Assembly (NCBI GenBank): GCA_000514715.1
Contig: AZWL01000005.1
Span: 248,001 to 312,000, forward strand
Origin: Streptomyces sp. CNH099
GTDB lineage: Bacteria > Actinomycetota > Actinomycetes > Streptomycetales > Streptomycetaceae
Direction of reading: 5' to 3'
DNA: 64,000 nucleotides
Below the pieces are notes generated by a model. That model ran no database searches, had not been told where the DNA came from, and was given only the letters and a program-made list of their open reading frames with translations. How positions within the stretch are numbered: position 1 is the stretch's first letter; each line of letters starts with the position of its first letter. This document shows positions 17,892 to 27,470 of the stretch, in pieces. The position numbers were made by a program, and so were the translations under genes.

Positions 17892-20800
17892 ATGAAGCCC
17901 GTCGACCCCCGGCTGGCCCGGTACGCCCGCGCCACCCGGCTGTTCCTGCTCGCCACGGTCGCGCTGGGCGCGGCCGGGGCGGGGCTGGTCATCGCGCAGG
18001 CGGTGCTGATGGCGGAGATCGTCGTCGGCGCCTTCGAGGACGGCCTGCCGGCCGCCGGCCTGCGTACGCCGCTGCTGCTGCTCGCCGCCGTCGCGGTGGG
18101 GCGGGGGCTGGTGAGCTGGCTGACGGAGCTGGCGGCGCACCGGTCGAGTGCGGCGGTCAAGTCGGAGCTGCGGATGCGGCTGCTGACGGAGGCGGTACGG
18201 GTCGGCGGCGGGGTGGGGGGCGGCGCGGGGGCGGGGCCCGGCGGGGACGGGTCCGGGTCCGGTGGTGGGCACGGGTCCGGTGCGGACTCCGGTGCGTGCT
18301 CCGGTGCGGACGAATCCGGCGGGGACGGGATGCGTACCGGGGAGCTGGCGGCGCTCGCCACCCGCGGAATCGACGCGCTGGACGCCTACTTCGCCCGCTA
18401 CCTGCCCCAGCTCGGCCTCGCCGTCGTCGTCCCGGCGGCGGTGCTCGCCCGCATCGTCACCGACGACTGGGTCTCCGCGGCGATCATCGCCGGCACGCTG
18501 CCGCTGATCCCGCTCTTCATGGCGCTCATCGGCTGGGCGACCCAGGCGGCCACCGACCGCCAGTGGCGCACCCTGTCCCGGCTGTCCGCGCACTTCCTCG
18601 ACGTGGTCTCCGGTCTGCCGACGCTCAAGGTCTTCGGCCGCGCGAAGGCGCAGGCCGACAACATCCGCGCCATCACCGCCGACTACCGGCGCGCGACGAT
18701 GCGCACGCTGCGGATCGCGTTCCTGTCGTCCTTCGCGCTGGAACTGCTGGCGACGATCTCGGTCGCGCTGGTCGCGGTCACCATCGGCATGCGGCTGGTC
18801 CACGGCGAACTCGACCTCTACACCGGGCTCGTGGTGCTCATCCTGGCCCCGGAGGCGTACCTGCCGCTGCGCCAGGTCGGCACCCACTACCACGCCGCGG
18901 CGGAGGGCCTGGCCGCGGCGGACCGGGTGTTCGCCGTCCTGGAGACCCCGCCAACCCCGAAAACCCCGCACTCCCGCCCCAGGGTAGGCCGCGCCGCTGA
19001 CAACGCCGCGGACTCCGACGGCGCCGGCCCCCGTGGCGGCAGCTGCCCCGACGCCCGCGCGGCCGGGCTCGTTCTCGACGGCCTCGTCGTACGGCACGAA
19101 GGCCGGAGCGCCGACTCCCTCCCGCGTACGAGCCTCACCGTCGGCCCCGGCGAGACCGTGGCGCTGACCGGACCGTCCGGCGCCGGCAAGTCCACGCTCC
19201 TCGCCGCCCTCCTCGGGCTCGTACGGCCGGCCGCCGGGCGGGTGCTCATCGGCGGGCGCGACCTCGGCACGCTGGACCCGGCGACCTGGCACGCGCAGGT
19301 CGCCTGGGTGCCGCAGCACCCCGCGCTCTTCGCCGGCACCGTCGCCGACAACGTCCGCCTCCCCCGCCCCGACGCCACCGACCAGGAGGTCGCGCGGGCC
19401 CTCCGGGACGCCGCCGCCGACGACCTCGACCCCGCCGCCGGGCTCGGCGAGGCGGGCGCCGGCCTCTCCGCCGGCCAGCGGCAGCGGGTCGCCCTCGCGC
19501 GCGCGTTCCTCGCCGACCGGCCCGTGGTCCTCCTCGACGAGCCGACCGCCGCCCTCGACGGCGACACCGAGGCCGCCGTCACCGCGGCGATCGCCCGGCT
19601 GGCCCGGGGCCGTACCGTCCTGCTCGTGGCGCACCGCCCGGCGCTGCTGGGGGTGGCGGACCGCGTGGTGCGGCTGAGGGACACCCGTACCCCGGTGGCC
19701 CCGTGGACACCCGTGGCTCCGGCGACCCCCGCGGCGTCGGGACCGGCGGCGGTGGCAGCGGCGGTCCCGGAGGCGCCGATCGCCGGCTCGGACCCGGCGG
19801 AGCGGGAGCCCGAGCCGGGGTCGGCGCCGGCGGCTTCCGGAGGCGTCCGGGACCCGGGGGCGGAGGGTGCGTACACGCGAGGCAGCGGGGCATACGGGCC
19901 CGAAGGTGCCCCGTGCGCGCCCGCCCCCCGGGCCGGACAGCCCACCGGCCCCGCACAGCGCGGCAGCGCCCTGCGCAGCACCGCCGCCCGGGGCCGGCTC
20001 GCCCTCGCCGCGCTGCTCGGCGCGCTCGCCCTCGCGTCCGCCGTCGGGCTCATGGGCGTCTCCGGGTGGCTCATCTCGCGCGCCTCCCAGCAGCCCCCGG
20101 TGCTGTACCTCATGGTCGCCGTCACCGCCACCCGCGCTTTCGGCATCGGCCGCGCCGTCTTCCGCTACGCCGAGCGCCTCGTCTCCCACGACGCGGTGCT
20201 GCGGATCCTCGCCGACCTGCGCGTCGCCGTGTACACCCGGCTCGAACGCCTGGCACCCGCCGGCCTCGCCCCGCACCGCCGCGGCGACCTCCTCACCCGG
20301 CTGGTCGCCGACACCGACACCCTGCAGGACCGGTACCTGCGCTGGCTGCTGCCCGTCTCCGCCGCCGCCCTCGTCGGCACGGCGTCCGTCGCGGCGGCGG
20401 CGGTGCTGCTGCCGGAGGCCGGTGCGGTGCTCGCCGCCGGGCTGCTGGCCGCGGGCGTCGGGGTGCCGCTGCTCGCCGCCGCCACCGCGCGCCGTACCGA
20501 GGCCCGGCTCGCCCCGGCACGGGCCGCGCTCGCGACCCAGGTCGTCGACGTGCTCACCGGCACCGCGGAACTCACCGTCGCCGGCGCCCTGCCGCGCCGC
20601 CTCGCCGCGCTCCGCGACGCCGACCGCCGGCTGACCCGTATCGCCGCCCGCAGCGCCGCCGCCCTCGCGCTGGGCGCCGGGCTGTCGGCGCTGGTCTGCG
20701 GGCTGACGGTGGTCGGCGCGGCGGCGGCCGGGGCGCAGGCCGTGCACGACGGGCGGCTGCCCGGCGTGTGGCTGGGGGTGGTGGTGCTGGGCACGCTCGC

Positions 20801-21914
20801 GGCGTTCGAGGCGGTGAACGGGATGCCGCTGGCGCTGCAGCAGCGGTCCCGGGTGCGGCGCAGCGCGGCCCGGGTGGACGAGATCCTCGACGCGCCGCCG
20901 CCGGCCGCGGAGGGTACGGGGCGGCCGCCGGCCGATCCGTTCCCGGTCGCGCTGACGGGGGTCTCGGCGCGGCACCCGGGGCAGGAGGGGCTGGCGCTGG
21001 ACGGCGTGGACCTGCGGCTGACGCGGGGGCGGCGGGTGGCGGTGGTGGGTGCGTCCGGGTCGGGGAAGACGACGCTGGCGCACGTGCTGCTGCGCTTCCT
21101 GGACCCGGTCTCGGGGACGTACCGGCTGGGCCGTCCGGACGCGGCGGGCACCGCTCCCGGTTCGGAGCAGCGCTCTCCCGCGAGAGCACCGCTCGCGGGC
21201 GAGAGCACCGCCGACGCCCTCGACTGCGACCCCGACGCCGTACGCCGCCTCGTCGGCCTCTGCGCCCAGGACGCCCACATCTTCGACAGCACCCTGCGCG
21301 AGAACCTCCGCCTCGCCCGCACCGGCGCCACCGACGACGAACTCCGCGCCGCCCTCGCCGCCGCCCGCCTCCTCGACTGGGTCGACACGCTGCCCCGCGG
21401 CCTCGACACCCCGGTCGGCGAACACGGCGCCCGGCTCTCCGGCGGCCAGCGCCAGCGCCTCGCCCTGGCCCGCGCGCTGCTCGCCGACTTCCCCGTGCTC
21501 GTCCTCGACGAACCCGCCGAGCACCTCGACCTCCCCACCGCCGACGCCCTCACCGCCGACCTGCTCGCCGCCACCGAGGGCCGTACGACGGTGCTGATCA
21601 CGCACCGGCTGACGGGGCTGGCGGCGGTGGACGAGATCGTGGTGCTGGAGCGGGGGCGGGTGGTGCAGCGCGGGTCGTACGCGGAGCTGGCGGAGGCGGA
21701 GGGGCCGTTCCGGCGCACGCTGCTACGGGAACGGGCGCAGCCCGCCCCGTACCGGGACCGCGCCGCTGACCCGGACGCCGGGGCGGGCGAGGGCCCGGAC
21801 GCACCGGATGCGGCGGATACGCCGGATACGCCGGGGACACGGGCGGCACGGGCGGCCGGAACCGGCAATCCCGACTTTCCAGACCAAGAGCCGCTTATTA
21901 CCCTCAGGACATGA
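17892..21914 (+). CDS. cydDC: Fused CydD-CydC heterodimeric ABC exporter
   Basis: This 1340-residue polypeptide contains two complete ABC exporter halves in tandem. The first has about six TMs and an NBD with Walker A GPSGAGKST, signature LSAGQRQRV and Walker B VVLLDEPTAALD. The second has TMs from about residue 715, Walker A GASGSGKTT, signature LSGGQRQRL and VLVLDEPAEHLD. CydDC exports thiols (cysteine, glutathione-like) and is needed to assemble cytochrome bd. Single-gene fusion is usual in actinobacteria. Low-complexity linkers follow the first NBD (about 600-690) and a Gly/Asp-rich insert lies near 115-150. Its stop overlaps the kinase start (ATGA). Confidence 0.95.
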   Translation: MKPVDPRLARYARATRLFLLATVALGAAGAGLVIAQAVLMAEIVVGAFEDGLPAAGLRTPLLLLAAVAVGRGLVSWLTELAAHRSSAAVKSELRMRLLTEAVRVGGGVGGGAGAGPGGDGSGSGGGHGSGADSGACSGADESGGDGMRTGELAALATRGIDALDAYFARYLPQLGLAVVVPAAVLARIVTDDWVSAAIIAGTLPLIPLFMALIGWATQAATDRQWRTLSRLSAHFLDVVSGLPTLKVFGRAKAQADNIRAITADYRRATMRTLRIAFLSSFALELLATISVALVAVTIGMRLVHGELDLYTGLVVLILAPEAYLPLRQVGTHYHAAAEGLAAADRVFAVLETPPTPKTPHSRPRVGRAADNAADSDGAGPRGGSCPDARAAGLVLDGLVVRHEGRSADSLPRTSLTVGPGETVALTGPSGAGKSTLLAALLGLVRPAAGRVLIGGRDLGTLDPATWHAQVAWVPQHPALFAGTVADNVRLPRPDATDQEVARALRDAAADDLDPAAGLGEAGAGLSAGQRQRVALARAFLADRPVVLLDEPTAALDGDTEAAVTAAIARLARGRTVLLVAHRPALLGVADRVVRLRDTRTPVAPWTPVAPATPAASGPAAVAAAVPEAPIAGSDPAEREPEPGSAPAASGGVRDPGAEGAYTRGSGAYGPEGAPCAPAPRAGQPTGPAQRGSALRSTAARGRLALAALLGALALASAVGLMGVSGWLISRASQQPPVLYLMVAVTATRAFGIGRAVFRYAERLVSHDAVLRILADLRVAVYTRLERLAPAGLAPHRRGDLLTRLVADTDTLQDRYLRWLLPVSAAALVGTASVAAAAVLLPEAGAVLAAGLLAAGVGVPLLAAATARRTEARLAPARAALATQVVDVLTGTAELTVAGALPRRLAALRDADRRLTRIAARSAAALALGAGLSALVCGLTVVGAAAAGAQAVHDGRLPGVWLGVVVLGTLAAFEAVNGMPLALQQRSRVRRSAARVDEILDAPPPAAEGTGRPPADPFPVALTGVSARHPGQEGLALDGVDLRLTRGRRVAVVGASGSGKTTLAHVLLRFLDPVSGTYRLGRPDAAGTAPGSEQRSPARAPLAGESTADALDCDPDAVRRLVGLCAQDAHIFDSTLRENLRLARTGATDDELRAALAAARLLDWVDTLPRGLDTPVGEHGARLSGGQRQRLALARALLADFPVLVLDEPAEHLDLPTADALTADLLAATEGRTTVLITHRLTGLAAVDEIVVLERGRVVQRGSYAELAEAEGPFRRTLLRERAQPAPYRDRAADPDAGAGEGPDAPDAADTPDTPGTRAARAAGTGNPDFPDQEPLITLRT

Positions 21915-23716
21915 CCGCCGCCGACTCCATGGACGCCGCCGCCCGCGCCACCCGCGGACTGCAGGGCGTCTCCAGCGAGCTGGCCGAGCGCGTGACCCAG
22001 CTGCTCGCCGCCATGCGGTCCATCGGCACCGGGTTCCAGCTGCACCCCACCCTCGACGTGATCGCGCAGACGGCGGCGGAGCTGGCGGGGGCACGGTACG
22101 CGTCGATCGTGGTGATCGACGAGCAGAGCGGGGACCTGGACGAGTTCGCGTCGTACGGCGTGGACGAGGTGGACCGGGCGCGCATCGACGAGATCCCGGA
22201 CGAGCCCGGGACGACGCTGACGGTGCCGATCGACGTGGACGGGCGGTACTTCGGCGACCTGGTGCTGTCGGAGAAGCGCGGCGGCGGGCGGTTCCGGGAC
22301 GACGACCTGCACCTGGTGCGGGTCATCGCCACCGAGGCGGGTATCGCGATCGGCAACGCGCGGCTGCACCGGGAGACGCGGCAGCGGGAGCGCTGGATCG
22401 ACGGGGCGCACGCCGTCACGACCGCGCTGCTGTCGAGCACGGACGCGCGGGATGCGCTGGGGGTGATCGCGGAGCAGGCGCGGGGGCTCGCGGACGCGAT
22501 GGCGGGGGTGGTGCTGCTGCCGCGGGCGGGGGCCGACGTCGGCGGTGCGGGCGGTGCGGGCGGTCTGGGCACGGTCGGCGGTGCGGGCGGCGTCGGCAGT
22601 ACCGTCGGCAGGCGCGGCGGCGGCCGGCGGCGGGGGGCGGAGTGGCTGGAGGTCGCGGCCGTGGCCGGGGAGGGGGTGGCGGACCTCGTCGGGATGGCCC
22701 TGCCCTCGTACAGCCCGACGGTGCAGGCGCTGCTGGCGGGCAAGGAGGTCTTCCTCGACGACGCCGGCGCCGACCCGCGGGCGGTGAGCGAGGTCGCGCG
22801 GCGGTTCGGGCCGTGCATGATGCTGCCGCTGCGGAGCGGGAAGCGGGTGCTCGGCGCGCTGTCGCTGCCGCGGGCGCCGGGCGGCCGGCTGTACACGGAG
22901 ACGGAGAAGCAGTCCGCGACGCAGTTCGCGGGGCAGGCGGCGCTGGCGCTGGTGCTGTCGGAGGCGCAGCGCGACCGGGAGCGGCTGGCGGTGTACGAGG
23001 ACCGCGACCGGATCGCACGCGACCTGCACGACCTGGTGATCCAGCGACTGTTCGCGACGGGCATGCAGCTGCAGGGGGCGAAGCGGCTGGAGCGGGCGCC
23101 GGAGGTGCGGGAGCGGATCGACGCGGCGGTCGACGCGCTGGAGACGACGATCGAGGAGATCCGGGGCACGATCTACGCGCTGCAGCAGGAGCCGGAGCAG
23201 GCGCCGACGGGGGTGCGGGCGCTGGTACTGCGGGAGGTGGCGACGGCGGCGGCGCCGCTGGGGTTCCAGCCGTCGACGAGCTTCGTGGGGGCCGTGGACG
23301 AGCGGGTGGACGAGCGGATCGCGCGGAACCTGCTGGCGGCGCTGCGGGAGGGGCTGTCGAACGCGTCGCGGCACGCGGGGGCGGGGCAGGTGGGGGTGGT
23401 GGTCGACGCGACGGCGGAGCTGGCGGACGGGCGGGACGCGGTGCGGCTGACGGTGGCGGACGACGGGCGGGGCCTGTCGCCGGCGGAGGGGCGGCGGAGC
23501 GGGGTGCGGAACATCGAGCGGCGGGCCGAGGAGCTGGGCGGCCGGGCGACGTACGGGGCGGGGCTGGGGGAGTGCGGCGGGGGCACGTCGCTGATCTGGG
23601 AGGTCCCGCTGGAACCGCCGGCCGGCGAGGCACCGGGCGGGGCGGAGGGCCCGGGGGCGGAGGGCCCGGGGGCGGAGGGCCCGGGGGCGGAGGGCCCGGG
23701 GGCGGACGCGGCGTAG
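21911..23716 (+). CDS. GAF-domain sensor histidine kinase (DevS/DosS-like)
   Basis: This 601-residue cytoplasmic kinase has two GAF domains (about 45-185 and 195-355), a HisKA_3 dimerisation helix with the phospho-acceptor His in RDRIARDLHDLVIQRLF (about 378), and an ATPase domain with LREGLSNASRHA and ADDGRGLSP. Homologous DevS/DosS kinases sense O2, NO or redox through heme in GAF-A. This fits its translational coupling to cydDC (ATGA overlap), but heme binding is inferred. No response regulator is encoded nearby. The C-terminus carries four to five GAEGP repeats encoded by a 15-bp tandem repeat. Confidence 0.9.
   Translation: MTAADSMDAAARATRGLQGVSSELAERVTQLLAAMRSIGTGFQLHPTLDVIAQTAAELAGARYASIVVIDEQSGDLDEFASYGVDEVDRARIDEIPDEPGTTLTVPIDVDGRYFGDLVLSEKRGGGRFRDDDLHLVRVIATEAGIAIGNARLHRETRQRERWIDGAHAVTTALLSSTDARDALGVIAEQARGLADAMAGVVLLPRAGADVGGAGGAGGLGTVGGAGGVGSTVGRRGGGRRRGAEWLEVAAVAGEGVADLVGMALPSYSPTVQALLAGKEVFLDDAGADPRAVSEVARRFGPCMMLPLRSGKRVLGALSLPRAPGGRLYTETEKQSATQFAGQAALALVLSEAQRDRERLAVYEDRDRIARDLHDLVIQRLFATGMQLQGAKRLERAPEVRERIDAAVDALETTIEEIRGTIYALQQEPEQAPTGVRALVLREVATAAAPLGFQPSTSFVGAVDERVDERIARNLLAALREGLSNASRHAGAGQVGVVVDATAELADGRDAVRLTVADDGRGLSPAEGRRSGVRNIERRAEELGGRATYGAGLGECGGGTSLIWEVPLEPPAGEAPGGAEGPGAEGPGAEGPGAEGPGADAA
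23644..23703 (+). repeat. 15-bp tandem repeat in the 3' end of the kinase gene
   Basis: The unit GGAGGGCCCGGGGGC occurs four times in a row and encodes EGPGA repeats at the protein C-terminus. It lies beyond the ATPase domain, so it is probably a neutral, slippage-prone tail. Confidence 0.85.
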
Positions 23717-23761
23717 GGGGTGGGCACGGAGCGGTGCTCGCGCTCCGGAGCGCCGCCCCCG

Positions 23762-24658
23762 TCACACCCCGTGCAGCAGCCGCTCGATGACCGCCGCGAC
23801 CCCGTCCGCCTCGTTCGCCGCCGTGCGGTGCGTCGTCGCGGCCAGGACCTCCGGGTGCGCGTTGGCCATCGCGTACGACGTGCCGGCCCACGTCAGCATC
23901 TCGATGTCGTTCGGCATGTCGCCGAAGGCGACGACCTCACCCGCCGCTATCTCCCGCGCCGCGCAGTAGCGCGCCAGCGTGCTCGCCTTGCTCACGCCCC
24001 GCCCGCTCACCTCCAGCAGCGCGCTCGGCGTCGACCGCGTGAACTCCCCGTGCGCCCCGGCCCCCGCCCGCGCCGCGCCCAGGAACTCGTCCGCGCCGCG
24101 GCTCGGATGGAACGCCAGCAGCTTCAGCAGCGGGTCCCCCGCCCGCGCCCCGTCCTCCGCGAGCAGCCTGTCCACCGGCGCGATCTGCCCCTGCTCCCGG
24201 TGCAGCGCGTACCCCGGTTCGCGCCCGAAGCCGCCGGTGTACTCGACCGCGAACGCCGTCCCGGGCGCCGCGGCGCGCAGGAAGTCGACGACCGCGCGGG
24301 CGTCGGGGACCGGCAGCGGGCGAACCTCGGTCAGCTCCCCGCCGCGGTGCAGGTCGACGACCGCGGCGCCGTTGGCGCAGATGGCCATCCCGTGCCCGTG
24401 CACGTGCTCCGCGACCGCGTCCATCCACCGCGCCGGCCGGCCCGTGACGAACACCACGGCCAGCCCCGCCGCCTCCGCCGCGGCGAGCGCGGCGATCGTG
24501 CGGACGGAGACGGTCTTGTCGTCCCGCAGCAGGGTGCCGTCGAGGTCCGTGGCGATGAGCCGGGGCCGCGGGCGGGGGCCGGACCCGGGCCGGGACCCGG
24601 GCCAGGGGCGGGACCCGGGATCGGGGGACGGCGGGAGGGGGGCGGCGGCGTCGGTCAC
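23762..24658 (-). CDS. Cof-type HAD-superfamily hydrolase
   Basis: This 298-residue HAD-IIB phosphatase has LIATDLDGTLL (nucleophile Asp) near residue 35, VFVTGRP, a Lys in GVSKASTLARY, and VAFGDMPNDIEML near the C-terminus, with the alpha/beta cap between. Such enzymes hydrolyse sugar phosphates, FMN or similar. The first about 30 residues are Pro/Gly-rich. GTG at 24656-24658 is the most likely start; a start 135 bases further upstream adds only Arg/Cys-rich noise. It is convergent with the kinase gene. Confidence 0.88.
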   Translation of the reverse strand: MTDAAAPLPPSPDPGSRPWPGSRPGSGPRPRPRLIATDLDGTLLRDDKTVSVRTIAALAAAEAAGLAVVFVTGRPARWMDAVAEHVHGHGMAICANGAAVVDLHRGGELTEVRPLPVPDARAVVDFLRAAAPGTAFAVEYTGGFGREPGYALHREQGQIAPVDRLLAEDGARAGDPLLKLLAFHPSRGADEFLGAARAGAGAHGEFTRSTPSALLEVSGRGVSKASTLARYCAAREIAAGEVVAFGDMPNDIEMLTWAGTSYAMANAHPEVLAATTHRTAANEADGVAAVIERLLHGV

Positions 24659-24797
24659 CCGGCCATCATCGCGTACGGCCGCAGAAGACCGCACGCGCGT
24701 ACGGACGTGCGGGCAGGAGGGGCGTAGGCACATACGGGCGTACGGGCGGCACCGCCCAGCGCAGCCGGAAGCGCACCTCCGCGCCCGCCGCACCCCC

Positions 24798-26417
24798 TCA
24801 CCCCACCGCCGCCAGCACCTCCCGCACCACCGGCCCCGCGTCCCCCGACCCGCTCTCCGCGTCCTCCACCACGCACGCCACCGCCACCCCGTCGCGGTAC
24901 GCCACCAGCCACCCGTTGTTCGGCCCCGTCGCCGTCACCTCCGCCGTCCCCGTCTTCGCCCCCACGTCTCCCGGCAGCTCCGCCAGCACCTGCGCGCTGC
25001 CCTCCGTCACCGTGTCCCGCATCAGCCGCCGCAGCTGTTCGACGACCCCCTCCGGCAGGGCCTCGGCGGCGGCCGCAGCCGTGTCCCGTTCCCCCGCCAC
25101 GATCACCGGCTGCCGGAACGTCCCCGTCGCCGCCGTCGCCGTGACCGACGCCATCACCAGCGGGTTCGCCCGCAGCCGCCCCTGCCCGAAGAGCGCCGCC
25201 GCCTTCTCCGTCTCGTCGCCCGGCACCGGCACCTCGCCGTCGAAGGACGGCACCCCCGTGTGCCACACCTCGCCGATGCCGAAGTAGCGGTGCGCGAAGT
25301 CCGTCATCTCCTCGTTGCCGAGGGAGTCGCGCAGTGCGACGAAGGCGGTGTTGCAGGAGTGGATGAAGTCCTCGCGGAAGGTCGCGCCGGGGATCTCGGA
25401 GGTCTCCACGTTGTGGAACTGCTTGCCGACCGTCAGGTACTTGGGGCAGTCCACCGTCGTCTCCGGGCTGACCGCGCCCTTGTGCAGCAGCGCGGCGGTC
25501 GTGACGATCTTCCAGGTGGAGCCGGGCGCGTACGTGCCCTGGAAGGCCCGGTTGAAGCCGGTGGCCGGCGAGTTGGCCGCGGCCAGCACCTCGCCGCTGT
25601 CCATGTCGAGCGCGACGAGCCCGGCGTTGCGCCCGCCGACGTGCCGCGACAGCGCCTCCTCCGCGGCGCCCTGCAGCTCCGCGTCGACCGTCGTACGCAG
25701 CGGCCCGTCCCCCGCGCCGCGCCGCGGCCCGAAGCGCGCCTCGGTGCTCCGCACGTCACCGGTGTGCCGGTCGACGACCTGCACCGCGCCCTGCGGCCGG
25801 CCGCCGCCGAGGCCGAGCACGCCGGCCAGCGACGGGTGGTCGGCGGCGGAGACCGCGGCACCGTCGCGGTCGACGGCGGCCAGTTCCACCGACTCCTCCC
25901 GTACCAGCCGGAACTTCTCCGTCTCCGTCAGCTTCGGGTGCATGGCCCCCAGCTCCCACCGCACCCGCCAGGGGCCGTCGTCGCCCGCGCGGGTCAGCGG
26001 CAGGGTCGCGTCGTACGTCCAGGTGCCGAGGCCCCGTACGGGCATCTTCGCGGTGTACGTCACCCGCGCCCCGTCGTCGCCGTCGGCCCGCGCCTCCCCC
26101 GCCGTCAGCTCCGGGTCCTCGATCTCCAGGCCCTCCGTGAAGCTCACAAGGCTGCGCTCCGCCTCGGCCGGCGAGTCCGTCAGCCGGGCCGCCGCGCCCA
26201 TCCGTCCGGCCTCCCAGCCGTCGAGGAACCGTTCGGCCGTCCGCCGCGCCCCGGGGTCCGCGGCCCCGCCGGACCCGTCGTCCGTACCGCCGCCGAGCGG
26301 GCCCGCCCAGGCCCAGTAACCGCCGCCGGCCAGCACCACCGCCACCACCGCGAGCACCGGCCCGCGCCGGCGCCGGCGGCGGTGCCCGTCCCCGTACCCC
26401 GCCCCATGTCGTGTCAT
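24798..26417 (-). CDS. Penicillin-binding protein with MecA-N (NTF2-like) domain
   Basis: This 539-residue class B-like transpeptidase has one N-terminal TM (about 18-40) after an Arg-rich cytosolic start, then an NTF2-like domain (about 55-160, RTAERFLDGWEAGR...), a dimerisation segment, and a transpeptidase domain with SXXK in PGSTWKIV (about residue 300), SCN in FIHSCNTAF, and KTG in GAKTGTAEV. It cross-links peptidoglycan outside the membrane. The MecA-N-like domain recalls beta-lactam-tolerant PBP2a, although this domain is common in actinobacterial PBPs. It is divergent from the LysR gene (87 bases). Confidence 0.92.
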   Translation of the reverse strand: MTRHGAGYGDGHRRRRRRGPVLAVVAVVLAGGGYWAWAGPLGGGTDDGSGGAADPGARRTAERFLDGWEAGRMGAAARLTDSPAEAERSLVSFTEGLEIEDPELTAGEARADGDDGARVTYTAKMPVRGLGTWTYDATLPLTRAGDDGPWRVRWELGAMHPKLTETEKFRLVREESVELAAVDRDGAAVSAADHPSLAGVLGLGGGRPQGAVQVVDRHTGDVRSTEARFGPRRGAGDGPLRTTVDAELQGAAEEALSRHVGGRNAGLVALDMDSGEVLAAANSPATGFNRAFQGTYAPGSTWKIVTTAALLHKGAVSPETTVDCPKYLTVGKQFHNVETSEIPGATFREDFIHSCNTAFVALRDSLGNEEMTDFAHRYFGIGEVWHTGVPSFDGEVPVPGDETEKAAALFGQGRLRANPLVMASVTATAATGTFRQPVIVAGERDTAAAAAEALPEGVVEQLRRLMRDTVTEGSAQVLAELPGDVGAKTGTAEVTATGPNNGWLVAYRDGVAVACVVEDAESGSGDAGPVVREVLAAVG

Positions 26418-26480
26418 GCCCGACAGCAGACCAGCCGCGCGCGCCCTCAGTCCAAGACCAATATCCTCATCGAGCCGATA

Positions 26481-26500
26481 AGGGATCCACTATCATCCCT
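26481..26500. promoter_or_regulatory. Inverted repeat in the PBP/lysR divergent region
   Basis: AGGGAT-N8-ATCCCT lies 5 bases before the lysR ATG and within the 87-base divergent spacer. It contains the T-N11-A form typical of LysR-type regulator sites, so autoregulation and control of the divergent PBP gene are plausible. Confidence 0.55.
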
Positions 26501-26504
26501 GTTC

Positions 26505-27470
26505 ATGGACCTCCTCCGGCATCTGCGCTACTTCAGGGCGGTCGCCGAGGAAGGGCACTTCGGCCGCGCCGCCGAGCGGCTGCGCATCGCCCAGCCGTCG
26601 CTGTCCCAGCGCATCCGCCGCCTGGAGCGCGAACTGGGCGTGCGGCTCTTCGACCGCGGCAGCCAGGGCACGGCGCTCACCCCCGCCGGCCGGCTCGTGC
26701 TGACGGAGGCCGACCAGGTGCTCGCCGCCGCGGACCGGCTGGCGGCGGCCGTCGCCCGGATCGGCAGCGGCGCGGCCGGCACGCTGCGCGCCGCCGTGCC
26801 GCCGCACCTGGGGCCGGCGGCCGTCGCCGCGCTCATCACCGGCTACCGCGAGCGGTCCCCGGGCGGCGAGCTGGAGCTGCGCGAGCTGACGACGACCGCG
26901 CAGGCCCGCGAGCTGGCCGCCGGCACGCTCGACGCGGGCGTCGTGCGGCATCCGTGCCCCGCCGCCGGGCTCGCCTTCGGGCCCGTACTCCACCAGCCGC
27001 TCGGCGCGCTGCTCGCGGCCACCGACCCGCTCGCCGCCGCCGGCGCGCGGCTGACGGCGGCCGACCTGAACGGGCGCGCGCTCGTTCTCACCCCGCGGGC
27101 CGACGACCCCGCACTCCACGACGAGGTGCTCACCGCCTGCGCCCGGCACGGCTGCACGCCGGCCGCCGTCCACGAGGCGCCCGGCGGCGACTTCACCCGC
27201 GCGCTCGTCCTCTCCGGCGCCCCCGCCGGCGCCGGCGGCGCCGTCGCCCTGCTGCCCCGTACGAGCGCGGGCCCCGGGACGGTGTGGCGCCCGCTGGCCG
27301 GCGAGCCGATCGGGTGGCGTACGTCCGCGGCGTGGCCGGCGGACGGGCACGGCCCGGCCGTGGACCGCTTCGCGGCGGCCGCCCACGAGGCGATGCGCGA
27401 CCACGCCGGCATGCGCCCCGCCCGCGCCGCGGCCGTCCACCCCCGCCCCGCATCGGAGTTCCCGCTGTGA
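26505..27470 (+). CDS. LysR-family transcriptional regulator
   Basis: This 321-residue regulator has a standard N-terminal LysR winged helix (residues 1-60: YFRAVAEEGHFGRAAERLRI, then AQPSLSQRIRRLE) and a substrate-binding domain. The ATG at 26505 gives the canonical MDLLRHLRYF start; the long open frame upstream is a shadow of the PBP gene. Its TGA overlaps the GTG of the beta-lactamase-like gene, and it is divergent from the PBP. In Gram-negatives AmpR (LysR) controls ampC from a divergent position. Here the same pairing is in one operon. Confidence 0.93.
   Translation: MDLLRHLRYFRAVAEEGHFGRAAERLRIAQPSLSQRIRRLERELGVRLFDRGSQGTALTPAGRLVLTEADQVLAAADRLAAAVARIGSGAAGTLRAAVPPHLGPAAVAALITGYRERSPGGELELRELTTTAQARELAAGTLDAGVVRHPCPAAGLAFGPVLHQPLGALLAATDPLAAAGARLTAADLNGRALVLTPRADDPALHDEVLTACARHGCTPAAVHEAPGGDFTRALVLSGAPAGAGGAVALLPRTSAGPGTVWRPLAGEPIGWRTSAAWPADGHGPAVDRFAAAAHEAMRDHAGMRPARAAAVHPRPASEFPL

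Noticed and set aside
17697..21605. 1302-residue open frame on the minus strand of cydDC
   Set aside because: It is a low-complexity shadow (Gly/Arg/Asp-rich), common opposite long GC-rich genes; cydDC on the plus strand has all ABC motifs.
23979..26504. Long plus-strand extension upstream of lysR
   Set aside because: It runs through the HAD and PBP genes on the other strand and has no start or homology; the lysR start at 26505 is canonical.
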